Of a stretch of DNA of 64,000 nt, positions 23,171 to 32,055 are shown piece by piece. Location: assembly GCF_024298885.1 (NCBI RefSeq), contig NZ_CP101166.1:1116001-1180000 (forward strand), written 5' to 3'. Under the pieces are notes generated by a model, which was not told the DNA's origin, did no database searches, and saw only the letters and a program-made list of their open reading frames with translations. Numbering within the stretch: the first letter of the stretch is position 1; each line of letters opens with the position of its first letter. The DNA comes from Haloglomus halophilum. GTDB taxonomy: Archaea > Halobacteriota > Halobacteria > Halobacteriales > Haloarculaceae. The translations under genes and the position numbers were made by a program.

Positions 23171-25738
23171 CTATTCCGCGACGAACGTGACGCCGGTGAT
23201 ATCGAACCGGGCGCCGCCGTCTGTGCCCTCGGTGGCGCGGATCGCCCAGCCGTGGGCGTCGGCCACCTGCTTGACGATGGTGAGGCCGAAGCCGGTCCCC
23301 TCCTCACCGGTGGAGTAGCCGGCGGCGAACACGTCGTCGCGCGCCGCCGCCGGGATACCGGGACCGTCGTCCTCGATATAGAAGCCGTCGTCCAGCGTAC
23401 CGACGGTGACGGTCACGTCGTCACCGCCGTGTTCGAGCGCGTTCCGCAGCAGGTTCTCTATGAGCTGCCGGAGGCGGTCGCGGTCGGCCTCGATGGTGAC
23501 TCCGGCGGGGTTCTCGTCGGCGAAGCGAAGCTCGGCCTGGTCCGCCTCGTCCGCAACCAGCTCCCACGCGGCGTCGACGACGCCCTGGACCGCGACGGCG
23601 TCCATCGACCCGACCTCCCGCCCCTTGCGGGCCAACCAGAGCACGTCCTCGATGATGCGCCCCATCCGGTCGACCGCGGTGTCGATGGCGTCCAGGTGCT
23701 CGCTGTCGTACTCCGCCCGCGCCATCTCCAGCCGGCCCTCGACGACGTTCAGGGGGGTCCGGAGGTCGTGGCTGACGACGCCGGCGAACTCGTCGAGCCG
23801 GTCGCGTTCCCGCTGGACGGCCTGCTCGCGCTCGACCCGCTCGGTGATATCCCGGCTGTTCGTCACGATGCCCCCGATGGCGTCGTGGTCGAGCTGGTTC
23901 GTGCCGTGGACCTCGAGCCAGCGCCACTCGTCGTCGGCCGCCCGGAACCGACACTCGACGGTGACCGTGGAGTCGGGGTCGGAGACGAGATCGGTGAACG
24001 CCGCACGCATCCGTGGCACGTCGTCGGGATGGATGAGGTCGAACCCGTCCTGGCCGACCAGCTCTGACTGCTCGTAGCCCAGGACCCGTTCGACGGCGGG
24101 GCTCTGGTACTCTATCACCCCCGACCCGTCGAGCACGGTGATGATATCGGTCGACTCCTTGAGGTACGCGCCGTACTGCTCCAGTTCGCGCTCCCGCTGT
24201 TTCCGCTCGGTGACATCACGGTCCGAGATGAGGAGGGAGACGACATCCCCGTCGTCGTCCGTGACCGGTCTGAACACACCCTCTATCGTGTAGGGCTCGC
24301 CGTCGGGCCGCACGAGATCGGCCTCGAACTCGACGTACTCGCCCCGCAGCGCGCGGTCGATCCACTCCCGGACCTCCTCCTGGACGGACGCCGAATGGGC
24401 GAACCACGGCGTCTCCCAGAACGGCGTGCCCACGAGCTCGTCCGTCGTGACATCGACGTACTCCATCGCGGTCCGGTTGATGTCGAGCACGGTCCCGTCC
24501 GTGTCGAGCAGCCCGACGAGGATGTTCGGGTCGTCGAAGACCGCCTGATAGCGGCGTTCGGTCCGGCTGAGCTCGCGCTCGCGCTCCTTGCGGTCGGTGA
24601 TGTCCTGCTGGAACCCGACGTAGTTCACGACCGTCCCGTCCTCGTCACGCACTGGGGCGATGGAGACGCGGTTCCAGAACTCGGTCCCGTCCTTCCGGTA
24701 GTTCCGGAGCTCGACCGTCACGCGGCGTTCCTCGCCGATCGCCTCCCGCATCGCGGCGACCGGCTCGGGGTCGGTGTACTCCCCCTGGAGGAGCCGACAG
24801 TTCCGCCCGCGGACGTCCGCCTCGGAGTACCCCGTCAGTTCCTCGAACCGGTCGTTCGCGTAGATGATCGGGTTGTCCTCCCGCGTGGGGTCGGAGATGG
24901 TGATGCCGACCGGCGCCTCGTCCATCGCCCGCTCGTTCCGGTGGAGCTCCTCCTGGCGCTCCTTGCTGTCGGTGATATCGCGGGCGACGCCGACGACCCC
25001 CTCGACGGCGCCGTCGACCAGCAGCGGGGTCAGCTGGTACTCCAGCACGGCGTAGCCGTGTCCGGGGAACTCCGCCTCGACCTCGCCGGAGAGCTGCTCG
25101 CGCCGCCCGTCGAGGAGCGCCCGATACGGGTCCTCGTCGCCCCGCTCCCGGATCGATGGGATGAGGTTGCTCGTCTCCCCTTCGAGCGCCTCCCGTGTCG
25201 TGTCGTACCAGTCCGCCAGGTACTCGTTCACCACCACGAACCGGCCGTCCGCGTCGTAGATGCAGGCGGCCTCCTGCATCGAGTTGATCATGTGCTCGTA
25301 CCGGCGCAGGTCACGGTTCCGCTCGGCGAGCGCCCGCCGTGACCGGTACGACTCGACGGCGTTGGTGATCCGGTTGGCGAGGACGGTGTACTGGTCGATG
25401 CCGCTCTCCTTCTGGAGGTAGTCGGTGACGCCCGCCGAGATGGCCGCGGACGCGACCTCCTCGCTCCCCTTCCCGGTGTAGAGGATGAACGGGAGGTCGG
25501 GGAACTCCCCCCGGACCGCCTCGAGGAACGCGATGCCGTTCCGGCCGGGCATATCGTAGTCCGAGACGATGCACTCGATGTCGTGGGCGGCCAGCACGTC
25601 CAGCCCCTCGTCGGCACTCGTCGCGGTCCGGACCGTGAGCCGGTCGTCCTCGCGTTCGAGATACGTCGCGACCAGATCGGCCAGGTCCGGCTCGTCGTCG
25701 ACGTGGAGGACGTGAACCGTATCATCGATGGCGCTCAT
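23171..25738 (-). CDS. Receiver-PAS-LOV-PAS-PAS histidine kinase
   Basis: This 855-residue soluble sensor kinase has no membrane segment. It has an N-terminal receiver domain (about 8-125) with phosphoacceptor Asp60 in VSDYDMPG and Lys110 in DYLQK. Four PAS-type domains follow. The second (about 272-385) has the LOV flavin motif GRNCRLLQG with Cys314, plus YRKDGTEFWNRVSI, so it is probably a blue-light sensor. The histidine kinase region has the phosphoryl-accepting His in VVSHDLRTPLN (about 645-655) and an ATPase domain with NLLRNALEHG, EDDGPGIP and GTGFGLTIVKQV. ATG 25738 starts directly before the receiver. No partner response regulator is adjacent. Confidence 0.92.
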   Translation of the reverse strand: MSAIDDTVHVLHVDDEPDLADLVATYLEREDDRLTVRTATSADEGLDVLAAHDIECIVSDYDMPGRNGIAFLEAVRGEFPDLPFILYTGKGSEEVASAAISAGVTDYLQKESGIDQYTVLANRITNAVESYRSRRALAERNRDLRRYEHMINSMQEAACIYDADGRFVVVNEYLADWYDTTREALEGETSNLIPSIRERGDEDPYRALLDGRREQLSGEVEAEFPGHGYAVLEYQLTPLLVDGAVEGVVGVARDITDSKERQEELHRNERAMDEAPVGITISDPTREDNPIIYANDRFEELTGYSEADVRGRNCRLLQGEYTDPEPVAAMREAIGEERRVTVELRNYRKDGTEFWNRVSIAPVRDEDGTVVNYVGFQQDITDRKERERELSRTERRYQAVFDDPNILVGLLDTDGTVLDINRTAMEYVDVTTDELVGTPFWETPWFAHSASVQEEVREWIDRALRGEYVEFEADLVRPDGEPYTIEGVFRPVTDDDGDVVSLLISDRDVTERKQRERELEQYGAYLKESTDIITVLDGSGVIEYQSPAVERVLGYEQSELVGQDGFDLIHPDDVPRMRAAFTDLVSDPDSTVTVECRFRAADDEWRWLEVHGTNQLDHDAIGGIVTNSRDITERVEREQAVQRERDRLDEFAGVVSHDLRTPLNVVEGRLEMARAEYDSEHLDAIDTAVDRMGRIIEDVLWLARKGREVGSMDAVAVQGVVDAAWELVADEADQAELRFADENPAGVTIEADRDRLRQLIENLLRNALEHGGDDVTVTVGTLDDGFYIEDDGPGIPAAARDDVFAAGYSTGEEGTGFGLTIVKQVADAHGWAIRATEGTDGGARFDITGVTFVAE

Positions 25739-25925
25739 TCGAATCCTCGGAAACTGGTCGGTATCAGCGGCGCTGACGGATAAGTGATGGCCCATAGTCG
25801 GGGGACGGACGGCCGATGCCCCACATCCGGTGCATCCCACGCCCGGCGCACCCCACGTCCGGCGCCCGTCCCCTGCGCCAGGGTGTGAGCCGCCCGACCG
25901 TATCACTCCGACCCGGAAGCACACG

Positions 25926-25932
25926 GTTTACG
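25926..25932 (+). promoter_or_regulatory. TATA box of the UppS-like gene
   Basis: GTTTACG is centred 27 bases before the GTG at 25956, indicating a leaderless transcript and supporting that start codon. Confidence 0.6.
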
Positions 25933-25955
25933 GCCGGCGGTGGCTACCCCCGGGT

Positions 25956-26564
25956 GTGGGCATCTACGACCGGTATCTCGAGGCGCGGGTCAGGATGAGC
26001 GACGCCGACCGGCCCGCTCACGTCGCGCTGGTCATCACCGAGCGGGACCTGCTGGAGCCGGGGGCCTACGGGACGCTCGCGGACTTCTTCGGCTGGGCGT
26101 TCGACCTCGGCGCCGAACGCGTCACCGTCTACGTGAGCGTCATCGACGAGGACGCCGTCCCGACGCTACGTCGGGCGTTCGACGAGGTCGAGGCCCCTCG
26201 CGAGGTCGCGGTCCGAGGCCCGGGCGACGAGGAGCGGGCCGACGCGCCCATCCGCGTCTCGATGGGGCTGGGCGGCCGAGACGAGTTCGCCGCCGCCGTC
26301 CGGGGCGTCGCCGAGGAGGTGCAGGCCGGCGACCTCGACCCCGAGGACATCACCGAGGCCGACATCGAGGACCGACTCGTCTTCCCCGAACCGCCGGATG
26401 TCGTCCTGAAGACCGGCGCAGAGCGCCTCTCCGATTTCATGATCTGGCAGTCCGTCTACTCGGAACTCTACTTCACGGACGTCAACTGGCGGGACTTCCG
26501 CTACCGCGACTACCTCCGGGCAGTCCGGGATTTCCAGGAGCGCCAGCGGCGGTTCGGCCGGTAG
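25956..26564 (+). CDS. UppS-like cis-prenyltransferase family protein, first motif degenerate
   Basis: The C-terminal half has the clear cis-prenyltransferase signature: LKTGAERLSDFMIWQSVYSE followed by LYFTDVNWRDF. In active enzymes the N-terminal pyrophosphate-binding motif reads like MDGNGRWA, but here the equivalent position reads ALVITERDLLEPGAYG, without the catalytic Asp. The protein is also short (202 residues; active enzymes usually have 230-300). It may therefore be a regulatory or substrate-altered paralogue, like the NgBR-type partners of other cis-prenyltransferases. The GTG start is supported by a TATA box 27 bases upstream. Confidence 0.75.
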   Translation: MGIYDRYLEARVRMSDADRPAHVALVITERDLLEPGAYGTLADFFGWAFDLGAERVTVYVSVIDEDAVPTLRRAFDEVEAPREVAVRGPGDEERADAPIRVSMGLGGRDEFAAAVRGVAEEVQAGDLDPEDITEADIEDRLVFPEPPDVVLKTGAERLSDFMIWQSVYSELYFTDVNWRDFRYRDYLRAVRDFQERQRRFGR

Positions 26565-26622
26565 GTGGGGTAGTAGCTGCATCCGGGAACTCTGAAGTCG
26601 TCCCAGGGAGAGCCGGTCAGCA

Positions 26623-26976
26623 ATGGACCCAGTAACCACGGCCACCTCACTCCTCACCGCGACGACGCTGGTCTTCGCCGGATCCTCGTTCCTCATCGGG
26701 GAATTGGAGGAGCGTGTAGAGCAGTCCATCGAGGAAAGCGACGACCACAGCGAAGCCATCTACTTGGCGACGGCCGCGGGGTTCGGGTTCACGATACTGA
26801 CTGCACTGTTCTGTGTGGCCGCCATTGTCGGGAATTTCTCATTCGGATTCGACCTCCTCCCAGTGGACCGCAACGGACTGGTGAAGCTCGCGTCCTATTC
26901 CCTCCTGGGTGCCATCACGGCGCCCTCCTGTGCGGCGGTAATCGCCAGTTGGACGCTGTTCAACGTACACCGGTAG
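26623..26976 (+). CDS. Hypothetical membrane protein (117 residues)
   Basis: Three hydrophobic segments are visible: ATSLLTATTLVFAGSSFLIG near the N-terminus, FGFTILTALFCVAAIVGNF in the middle and LGAITAPSCAAVIASWTLF at the end. An acidic helix (GELEERVEQSIEESDDHSEA) lies between the first and second. No family is recognised. Codon use looks less GC-biased than in the neighbours, so it may be a recent arrival. Confidence 0.6.
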   Translation: MDPVTTATSLLTATTLVFAGSSFLIGELEERVEQSIEESDDHSEAIYLATAAGFGFTILTALFCVAAIVGNFSFGFDLLPVDRNGLVKLASYSLLGAITAPSCAAVIASWTLFNVHR

Positions 26977-27020
26977 CGACAGGCGAAGCCGTTTACCCGA
27001 CGGCCTCCCTCGACGGCCCC

Positions 27021-27350
27021 ATGACCGAGTTCGACCCCGAGAAGTTCGAGGCCAAGTACGTCCACTACTTCGAGGAACTGGAGTCGGCGTACACGGCCGC
27101 CTATCAGGAGCTACACGGGGAGGTCGACTCCGGCATCCTGCGCCCTATCGACCGCCGGGTCCTCTCCGGGAGCGAGCCGTTCTACGAGGGCGACGGCGAG
27201 TTCCGCGTCGAACTCCCCGACGACCCGTACGAGCGGGCGGGGCAACCGGGCGACCGGGAGCAGTTCGAGGCCGTGCTCGACGACCTGGTCGCCGGTATCG
27301 AGCGCGAACTGCGCACGGAGTTCGGGTTCACGGACGCGGCGGAGGAGTGA
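27021..27350 (+). CDS. DUF5783-type haloarchaeal protein
   Basis: The 109-residue protein has the opening MTEFDPEKFEAKYVHYFEEL and the segment SGSEPFYEGDGEFRVELPDD, matching the small haloarchaeal family I know as DUF5783; function unknown. It is very acidic and soluble, without metal or membrane motifs. The ATG at 27021 is the first Met of the family-like sequence. The stop codon is about 100 bases before the symporter start on the same strand. Confidence 0.7.
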   Translation: MTEFDPEKFEAKYVHYFEELESAYTAAYQELHGEVDSGILRPIDRRVLSGSEPFYEGDGEFRVELPDDPYERAGQPGDREQFEAVLDDLVAGIERELRTEFGFTDAAEE

Positions 27351-27452
27351 CCCCGGCAGGATATAACTCGATTATACCACCAGATTTTAGCCAGCGTGAA
27401 CCGGACGGTCGGGCATGCAGGCACCCGATTCGAGCCAGCGAGGTGAGCGGTC

Positions 27453-28967
27453 GTGGTGAGCAGCACGGTCGCGCTGGGCGCGACCGTCGTCACGCTGGCC
27501 GTCTTCGCGGCCATCGGCATCCGGTACAGCCGCGGCGACGGGAGCGTCGAGTCGTTCATCAGCGCGCGCGGCAGCGTCGGCGGCTACCGGATGGGCGCGA
27601 CCGTCCTCGCGTCGAGCATGGGCGCGTGGATACTGTTCTCGCCGGCCGAGGCCGGGGCCGCGTTCGGCGGCATCACGGCCGTCGCGGGCTACGCGCTCGG
27701 GAGCGCGCTCGCGCTGCTGGCGTACGTGAAGCTGGGGCCACGCATCCGCGAACTGATTCCGGAGGGCCACTCGCTGACCGAGTACGCCTACGTCCGGTAC
27801 GGGCCGGTCGCCTACGCGTACGTGCTCGTCGTGAGCGTCGCCTACATGTTCGTCTTCCTCGCGGCCGAGTTCACCGGCATCGCGGGGGCGCTCTCGCTGG
27901 TCGCTGGCGTCCCGGCCTGGCAGACCGCCGCGCTCATCGGCGGGTTCGTCCTGCTGTACACGGGCTACGGCGGCCTCCGGGCCAGCATTGTCACCGACAC
28001 GGTGCAGACGGCGGTCCTGCTCCCGCTCATCGCCGTCGGCTTCGTGGGTGCCGTCTTCGCGCTCGGCGGGCCCGCCGAACTCGTCCGCGAGACGGCCGCC
28101 TCGAACCCGGACCTCCTCGACCTCGGCTTCCTCCCCGGGCTCCAGTTCGGCGTCTACGTCGTGGTCGCCGTCGTGGGCGCGGAACTGGTCAACCAGGCGT
28201 GGTGGCAGCGGGTCTACGCCGCCGCGGACGACACCTCGCTCCGGCGCGGCTTCGGCCTCGGCGCGGCGCTCGTGATTCCGATGGTGCTGTTCGCGGGGCT
28301 GTTCGGCGTCTTCGCCGCCGGGACGGGCGCGCTGGCGGAGGGCGAGGCCTCCATCGCCTTCTTCGTCCTGCTCCAGCAGTCGTTCCCCGACTGGGTCGTG
28401 CTGGTCGTCGTGCTGGTCGCCGTGCTGCTGGTGACGAGTTCGGCCGATACGCTGTTCAACGCCATCGCGAGTCTCGTCACGTCGGACCTGCCGCGGCTGC
28501 TGGACGACCCCTCGGGCGACCGGCTCACGGCGGCCGCCCGCGGGCTGACCGCGGTCGTCGCGCTCGCTGCGACGGTCATCGGCGCACAGGAGTACAGCGT
28601 GCTGGCCATCTTCCTCACGGCGGACCTGCTGGCGGCGGCGACGTTCGGCCCGCTGCTGGCCGGGCTCTACACCCCGCGGCTGTCCGGCGGAGGCTTGCTC
28701 GTCTCCAGCGTGGCGGGCCTCCTCGTCGGCCTCCTGTTCTTCCCCACCGCCCGCGGCGTCCTCGCGGGGCTCCCGGGCGCGAGCGCGCTCCCCGAAGCGT
28801 CGTTCCTCTACAGCTTCCTCGGGGCGGCCGTCGTCTCGCTGGGACTGGCGGCGCTCGCGACGCAGGTCGCACCCGCGGACTACGACCTCGGCCGACTGTC
28901 GACGGAGATCCGGACGCTGGACGGGGGGAGCGGTGAGCGGGAGGAGGCCGCCCCCGCCGACGACTGA
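27453..28967 (+). CDS. Sodium:solute symporter family transporter
   Basis: The 504-residue protein has about 13 hydrophobic segments and SSS-family features. The first helix is followed by ISARGSVGGYRMGATVLASS, then SLTEYAYVRYGPVAYAYVLV; GYGGLRASIVTDTVQTAVLL is the SSS signature near residue 170; later comes NQAWWQRVYAAADDTSLRRG and LVTSSADTLFNAIASLVTSD. These proteins import solutes with Na+; the substrate cannot be read from sequence. The GTG at 27453 starts just before the first helix. The gene stands alone. Confidence 0.87.
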   Translation: MVSSTVALGATVVTLAVFAAIGIRYSRGDGSVESFISARGSVGGYRMGATVLASSMGAWILFSPAEAGAAFGGITAVAGYALGSALALLAYVKLGPRIRELIPEGHSLTEYAYVRYGPVAYAYVLVVSVAYMFVFLAAEFTGIAGALSLVAGVPAWQTAALIGGFVLLYTGYGGLRASIVTDTVQTAVLLPLIAVGFVGAVFALGGPAELVRETAASNPDLLDLGFLPGLQFGVYVVVAVVGAELVNQAWWQRVYAAADDTSLRRGFGLGAALVIPMVLFAGLFGVFAAGTGALAEGEASIAFFVLLQQSFPDWVVLVVVLVAVLLVTSSADTLFNAIASLVTSDLPRLLDDPSGDRLTAAARGLTAVVALAATVIGAQEYSVLAIFLTADLLAAATFGPLLAGLYTPRLSGGGLLVSSVAGLLVGLLFFPTARGVLAGLPGASALPEASFLYSFLGAAVVSLGLAALATQVAPADYDLGRLSTEIRTLDGGSGEREEAAPADD

Positions 28968-29083
28968 GACGCCCACGACCCCCGGACGACGCCCCGACAC
29001 GGGGGTCCGCGACCGTTCCGAGATGTTTCCCGGGGGTCGGGAATCGTACGTGCATACATCACCTATCGACCCGGAGAGACGTT

Positions 29084-29251
29084 GTGAGCGACGATTGTGA
29101 GAACTGTTCCGGGGCTGCGACCCTCATCTGCACGTACTCGGTCCACAACGGTGGAACGGTCACGGAGCCGCTGTGCGAGGAATGTGCGGGCGTCCTGGCG
29201 GGACTGGCGTCGGTCAGCGATATCGAGGCCACGGAGTGCCTCATCGATTGA
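29084..29251 (+). CDS. Small cysteine-rich protein (55 residues)
   Basis: This GTG-started frame encodes VSDDCENCSGAATLICTYS, then a linker, then EPLCEECAGVLAGLASVSDI and ends ECLID. Two CxxC pairs plus extra Cys residues suggest a small zinc-binding fold. No family name is recognised. It is convergent with the M23-like gene, and an AT-rich inverted repeat separates them. Confidence 0.6.
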   Translation: MSDDCENCSGAATLICTYSVHNGGTVTEPLCEECAGVLAGLASVSDIEATECLID

Positions 29252-29255
29252 GAGC

Positions 29256-29318
29256 CCAGAATAGTAGGTAGACCCGGATTATATTCATTTTGCCTCACAT
29301 TTAATCAGACTATTCTGG
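29256..29318. terminator. AT-rich inverted repeat between convergent genes
   Basis: CCAGAATAGT at 29256-29265 is the exact reverse complement of ACTATTCTGG at 29309-29318. The 43-base interior is AT-rich (tatattcattttgcctcac), and a T-run follows (gattttt). It sits between two convergent stop codons, so it probably acts as a bidirectional terminator; alternatively it is a decayed small inserted element. Confidence 0.45.
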
Positions 29319-29329
29319 ATTTTTGCCAA

Positions 29330-30241
29330 TTATCCGAGCCGGACTGCGTCGTCGGTCGGCACCACATCCACGCGCACCTCATCGCCGATGGCGTGGTCGT
29401 GTCCGCGAGCGACCACCTTCGCACCCAGTTCCTCGCGGCCGACGAACAGCGACAGGCCCGTGACCGGCTCGCCGTCGAGCCGGACGGCCACGTCGGCCCA
29501 GCGGACATCCCGGTCCCGGGCGATACCGACGCGCTGGCCGAGCAGGGTGACGGGGTCGTCCGGGCCGCCGGCTGCGGGCGCGTTCGATCCGAAACGACCC
29601 CCGCCGGTGTAGTGACGGAGCCCCCCATCCAGCGGGCGCCCCTCGTCGCTCGCGAGCGCCGCCCAGCCGTCACCCGGGTGCGCGGGACGGTCCAGCCGGA
29701 CGTACGTCTCACCGGCCTCGACGACGGTGCCGTGCCCGTTCCACGTGACCGGCTCGATACCGACCTCATCGGCGAGCGCGAGCCGGGGGGAGCCACGCGC
29801 ACGCAGGAGGTCCGCACCGCGATGCCGGAGTTCGAGGTGGACGTGGTTGGCGACCCACGGCGCGAAGAACCCGGAACGGACGAGCCGTCCGAGCGGCTCC
29901 CCCGGCTCGACGCGGTCGCCCGGGGCGACGGCCGGGTCGACGTGGAGGATGCGGGCGACCCACTCCTCGTCGTACTCGTTCCCGTCGAGTGAGAGTCCGG
30001 GCGTCGCCTCGCCGTCGACCGCCACCAGCAGGACCGTGTCGGTGGCCTCGGCGTACGCCTGCTCGGGGACGCGGCGCTCCTGGATGTCGAGGACCGTCCC
30101 CGCGACCGGCGAGGGCGCCAGGTCGTCGTCACGGTCGGGGTACAGGTCGACCGCACAGCCGCGGTCGTGCGCCGGGTACGGGGAGTTGTACAGCGAGAAC
30201 CGCGGGTAGCGAGAGAGGATGGCGTCCCCCAGTGTGGGCAT
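29330..30241 (-). CDS. M23-like (lysostaphin-type beta-barrel) domain protein
   Basis: In this 303-residue protein the N-terminal half resembles the M23 metallopeptidase barrel: AHDRGCAVDLYPDRDD (possible H...D metal ligands near residue 25-33), PSPVAGTVLDI, RILHVDPAVAPGDRVEPGEP and NHVHLELRHRG (H-x-H). The C-terminal half (about 160-303) is a haloarchaeal extension with no recognised domain. There is no signal peptide, unlike cell-wall peptidases, and archaea lack murein, so the substrate is unknown. The ATG at 30241 gives the natural start (MPTLGDAILSRYPRFSLY). Confidence 0.72.
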   Translation of the reverse strand: MPTLGDAILSRYPRFSLYNSPYPAHDRGCAVDLYPDRDDDLAPSPVAGTVLDIQERRVPEQAYAEATDTVLLVAVDGEATPGLSLDGNEYDEEWVARILHVDPAVAPGDRVEPGEPLGRLVRSGFFAPWVANHVHLELRHRGADLLRARGSPRLALADEVGIEPVTWNGHGTVVEAGETYVRLDRPAHPGDGWAALASDEGRPLDGGLRHYTGGGRFGSNAPAAGGPDDPVTLLGQRVGIARDRDVRWADVAVRLDGEPVTGLSLFVGREELGAKVVARGHDHAIGDEVRVDVVPTDDAVRLG

Positions 30242-30279
30242 GGCCGCCGTTGGGGCGGCGGGCGTTTAGCGGCGTCGGG

Positions 30280-31644
30280 TCAGGCCTCGTCCGGCGACGC
30301 CGACACGTCGAACGCCGCGGGGTCGGCGTCCGCGACCGCGGGGAGCCGCCGGAGCCGCGGGCGCACGAGGACGTACAGCCCCGTGAACCCGAACCCGAAC
30401 GCGGCCAGCCCCATCGTCGTCGTGGTGCCCAGTAGCTCCCCGACGAGGCCACCGACGAGCGAGCCGAGCGGCAGGGTCGCGCCCGAGGCGGTCCCCTTGA
30501 TGGAGGAGACGCGCCCGAGGCGGTCGGCCGGGAACACCGTCTGGTTCAGCGTCGCCGTGAGCACGCCGCTGGTGCCCGCAGGCACCCACGCGAGGCCGAA
30601 CAGGACGACGGTGAGCCACGCCGACGGCGCGTAGGCCGCGGCGAGCCAGCAGCAGGCGCCCAGCGAGTGGCCGACGAGCAGCAGCCGGCCGTACGCGACC
30701 CGTTCGAGGTACGGCGCGACGAGGGAGCCGACCAGTCGGCCGACCCCTAATGCACCGAGTAGCAGGCCGTAGACCGCGGGGCCGCCGAGCCCGTCACCGA
30801 ACGCGGGCAGGACCGCGAGCGTCACGCCGGTCGCCAGGTTGGCCACCGCCGTCAGGAGCACCAGCTCGACGAAGACGGTCCCCCGGAGGGCGTCGACCCC
30901 CTCCCGCAGGTCGGCGACGTACGAGCCGAGCATCGACCCGTCGGCCTCCGTCGACTCCGCGTGCTGCCCGGAGGGTCCGTCACCGGCGCCGACGGTCGGG
31001 ATGGCGATTCCGGCGAACAGCAGGCCGGCGACGGCGAACGTCACCGAATCGAGCAGGAACAGCGTCGTCGCGCCGAAGACGGCGATGAAGGCGCCGCCGA
31101 GCGCGTCGAACACCATGTCCAGCCCGAGCGTGACGGTCGCGAGCGCGGAGTTGGCCCGCGAGAGCCGCGTGTCGTCCACGATGCGAGGAACGAGCGTCGC
31201 CTGCATCGGCGCCATCGGCAGCGTCGCGAGCGTCAGCACCGGGATGACCGCGAGCAGGAGCGGGACGCTCAACTGCCCGGTCACCGCGGCGACCGGGAGC
31301 ACGAGCACGACGACCCCCTGCACCACCTGCGACCCCACGAGGACGGGCCGGAGGGGGAGCCGGTCCACGACCGGCCCGGCGAGCGCCTGCAGCAGCCACG
31401 GGAGCAACAGCAACGCGCTCGCGACGCCGGTGAGCGCGGTCGAGCCGCTGAGCTCGAAGACGAGCCAGAGGACGGCGACGGAGTAGAGGCTGTCCCCCGC
31501 GTTCGTCACGAACTGGCCGGCGAAGAACCGCCGGAAGTCGCGGTTCCGCCACAGCGACGGTGCTTGCCCGTCTGTGCCGGCCGCGTCGGCGGTGTCGACC
31601 GGCTCGGCCGTATCAGCGGGCTCGGCCGTGTCGGCCGTGGTCAT
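30280..31644 (-). CDS. MFS transporter, exporter-like
   Basis: The 454-residue protein has about 12 hydrophobic segments after a Thr/Ala/Glu-rich cytoplasmic N-terminus. The MFS entry motif is visible as LWRNRDFRRFFAGQFVTNAG, followed by GPVVDRLPLRPVLVGSQVVQ, the usual loop 2-3 motif. The arrangement resembles the EntS/MFS_3 group of exporters (siderophore or drug efflux); the substrate is unknown. The ATG at 31644 was preferred to a TTG two codons upstream. Confidence 0.85.
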   Translation of the reverse strand: MTTADTAEPADTAEPVDTADAAGTDGQAPSLWRNRDFRRFFAGQFVTNAGDSLYSVAVLWLVFELSGSTALTGVASALLLLPWLLQALAGPVVDRLPLRPVLVGSQVVQGVVVLVLPVAAVTGQLSVPLLLAVIPVLTLATLPMAPMQATLVPRIVDDTRLSRANSALATVTLGLDMVFDALGGAFIAVFGATTLFLLDSVTFAVAGLLFAGIAIPTVGAGDGPSGQHAESTEADGSMLGSYVADLREGVDALRGTVFVELVLLTAVANLATGVTLAVLPAFGDGLGGPAVYGLLLGALGVGRLVGSLVAPYLERVAYGRLLLVGHSLGACCWLAAAYAPSAWLTVVLFGLAWVPAGTSGVLTATLNQTVFPADRLGRVSSIKGTASGATLPLGSLVGGLVGELLGTTTTMGLAAFGFGFTGLYVLVRPRLRRLPAVADADPAAFDVSASPDEA

Positions 31645-32055
31645 CGACAACCACCTCCGTCGGTCGGTACCGGTGGGTCGAGCGGCCCGGACGACGGCGG
31701 GCGATGCCGCTGTTCGGTCGGCGGTACGTGGTCGGCCGGCGATACGTGTTCAGACGGCGAGTCGTGGTCGGTCGGGGCCTGGCGGTGTGCCAGCGACCCG
31801 TCGAAGATCGACATATGCGTGTGTGTTCGATCGACGAACTGCGGCTACAGGACGTAGCGAGGCGAACCCGGGTGCTGCAGCTATCGGGCCCGCCGCGCGG
31901 CCGGCGGCGAGAGGGGATCGAACACCGGACGACACGCGAACCGGTGGGTCATAGAACGCTTCACGCGGACGCAGAGCCGCATCCGATATATCTCTGGTGC
32001 CGCCGTGTGATGGAGTCACGGACCACGAGCGGGACGGCCCGGGCCGGAGACGTGT
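31645..32055. other. Intergenic region without recognisable gene
   Basis: This 411-base GC-rich stretch lies between the MFS gene start and the stop of the 136-residue gene. Frames exist on both strands but show no coding character (Arg/Pro/Gly-rich translations). An AT-containing spot at 31983-31992 (ccgatatatc) could be a TATA box. Nothing else is seen. Confidence 0.4.

Noticed and set aside
31750..32019. 89-residue frame between the MFS gene and the 136-residue gene
   Set aside because: It has no acidic bias, is Arg/Pro/Ala-rich and no start signals were found.
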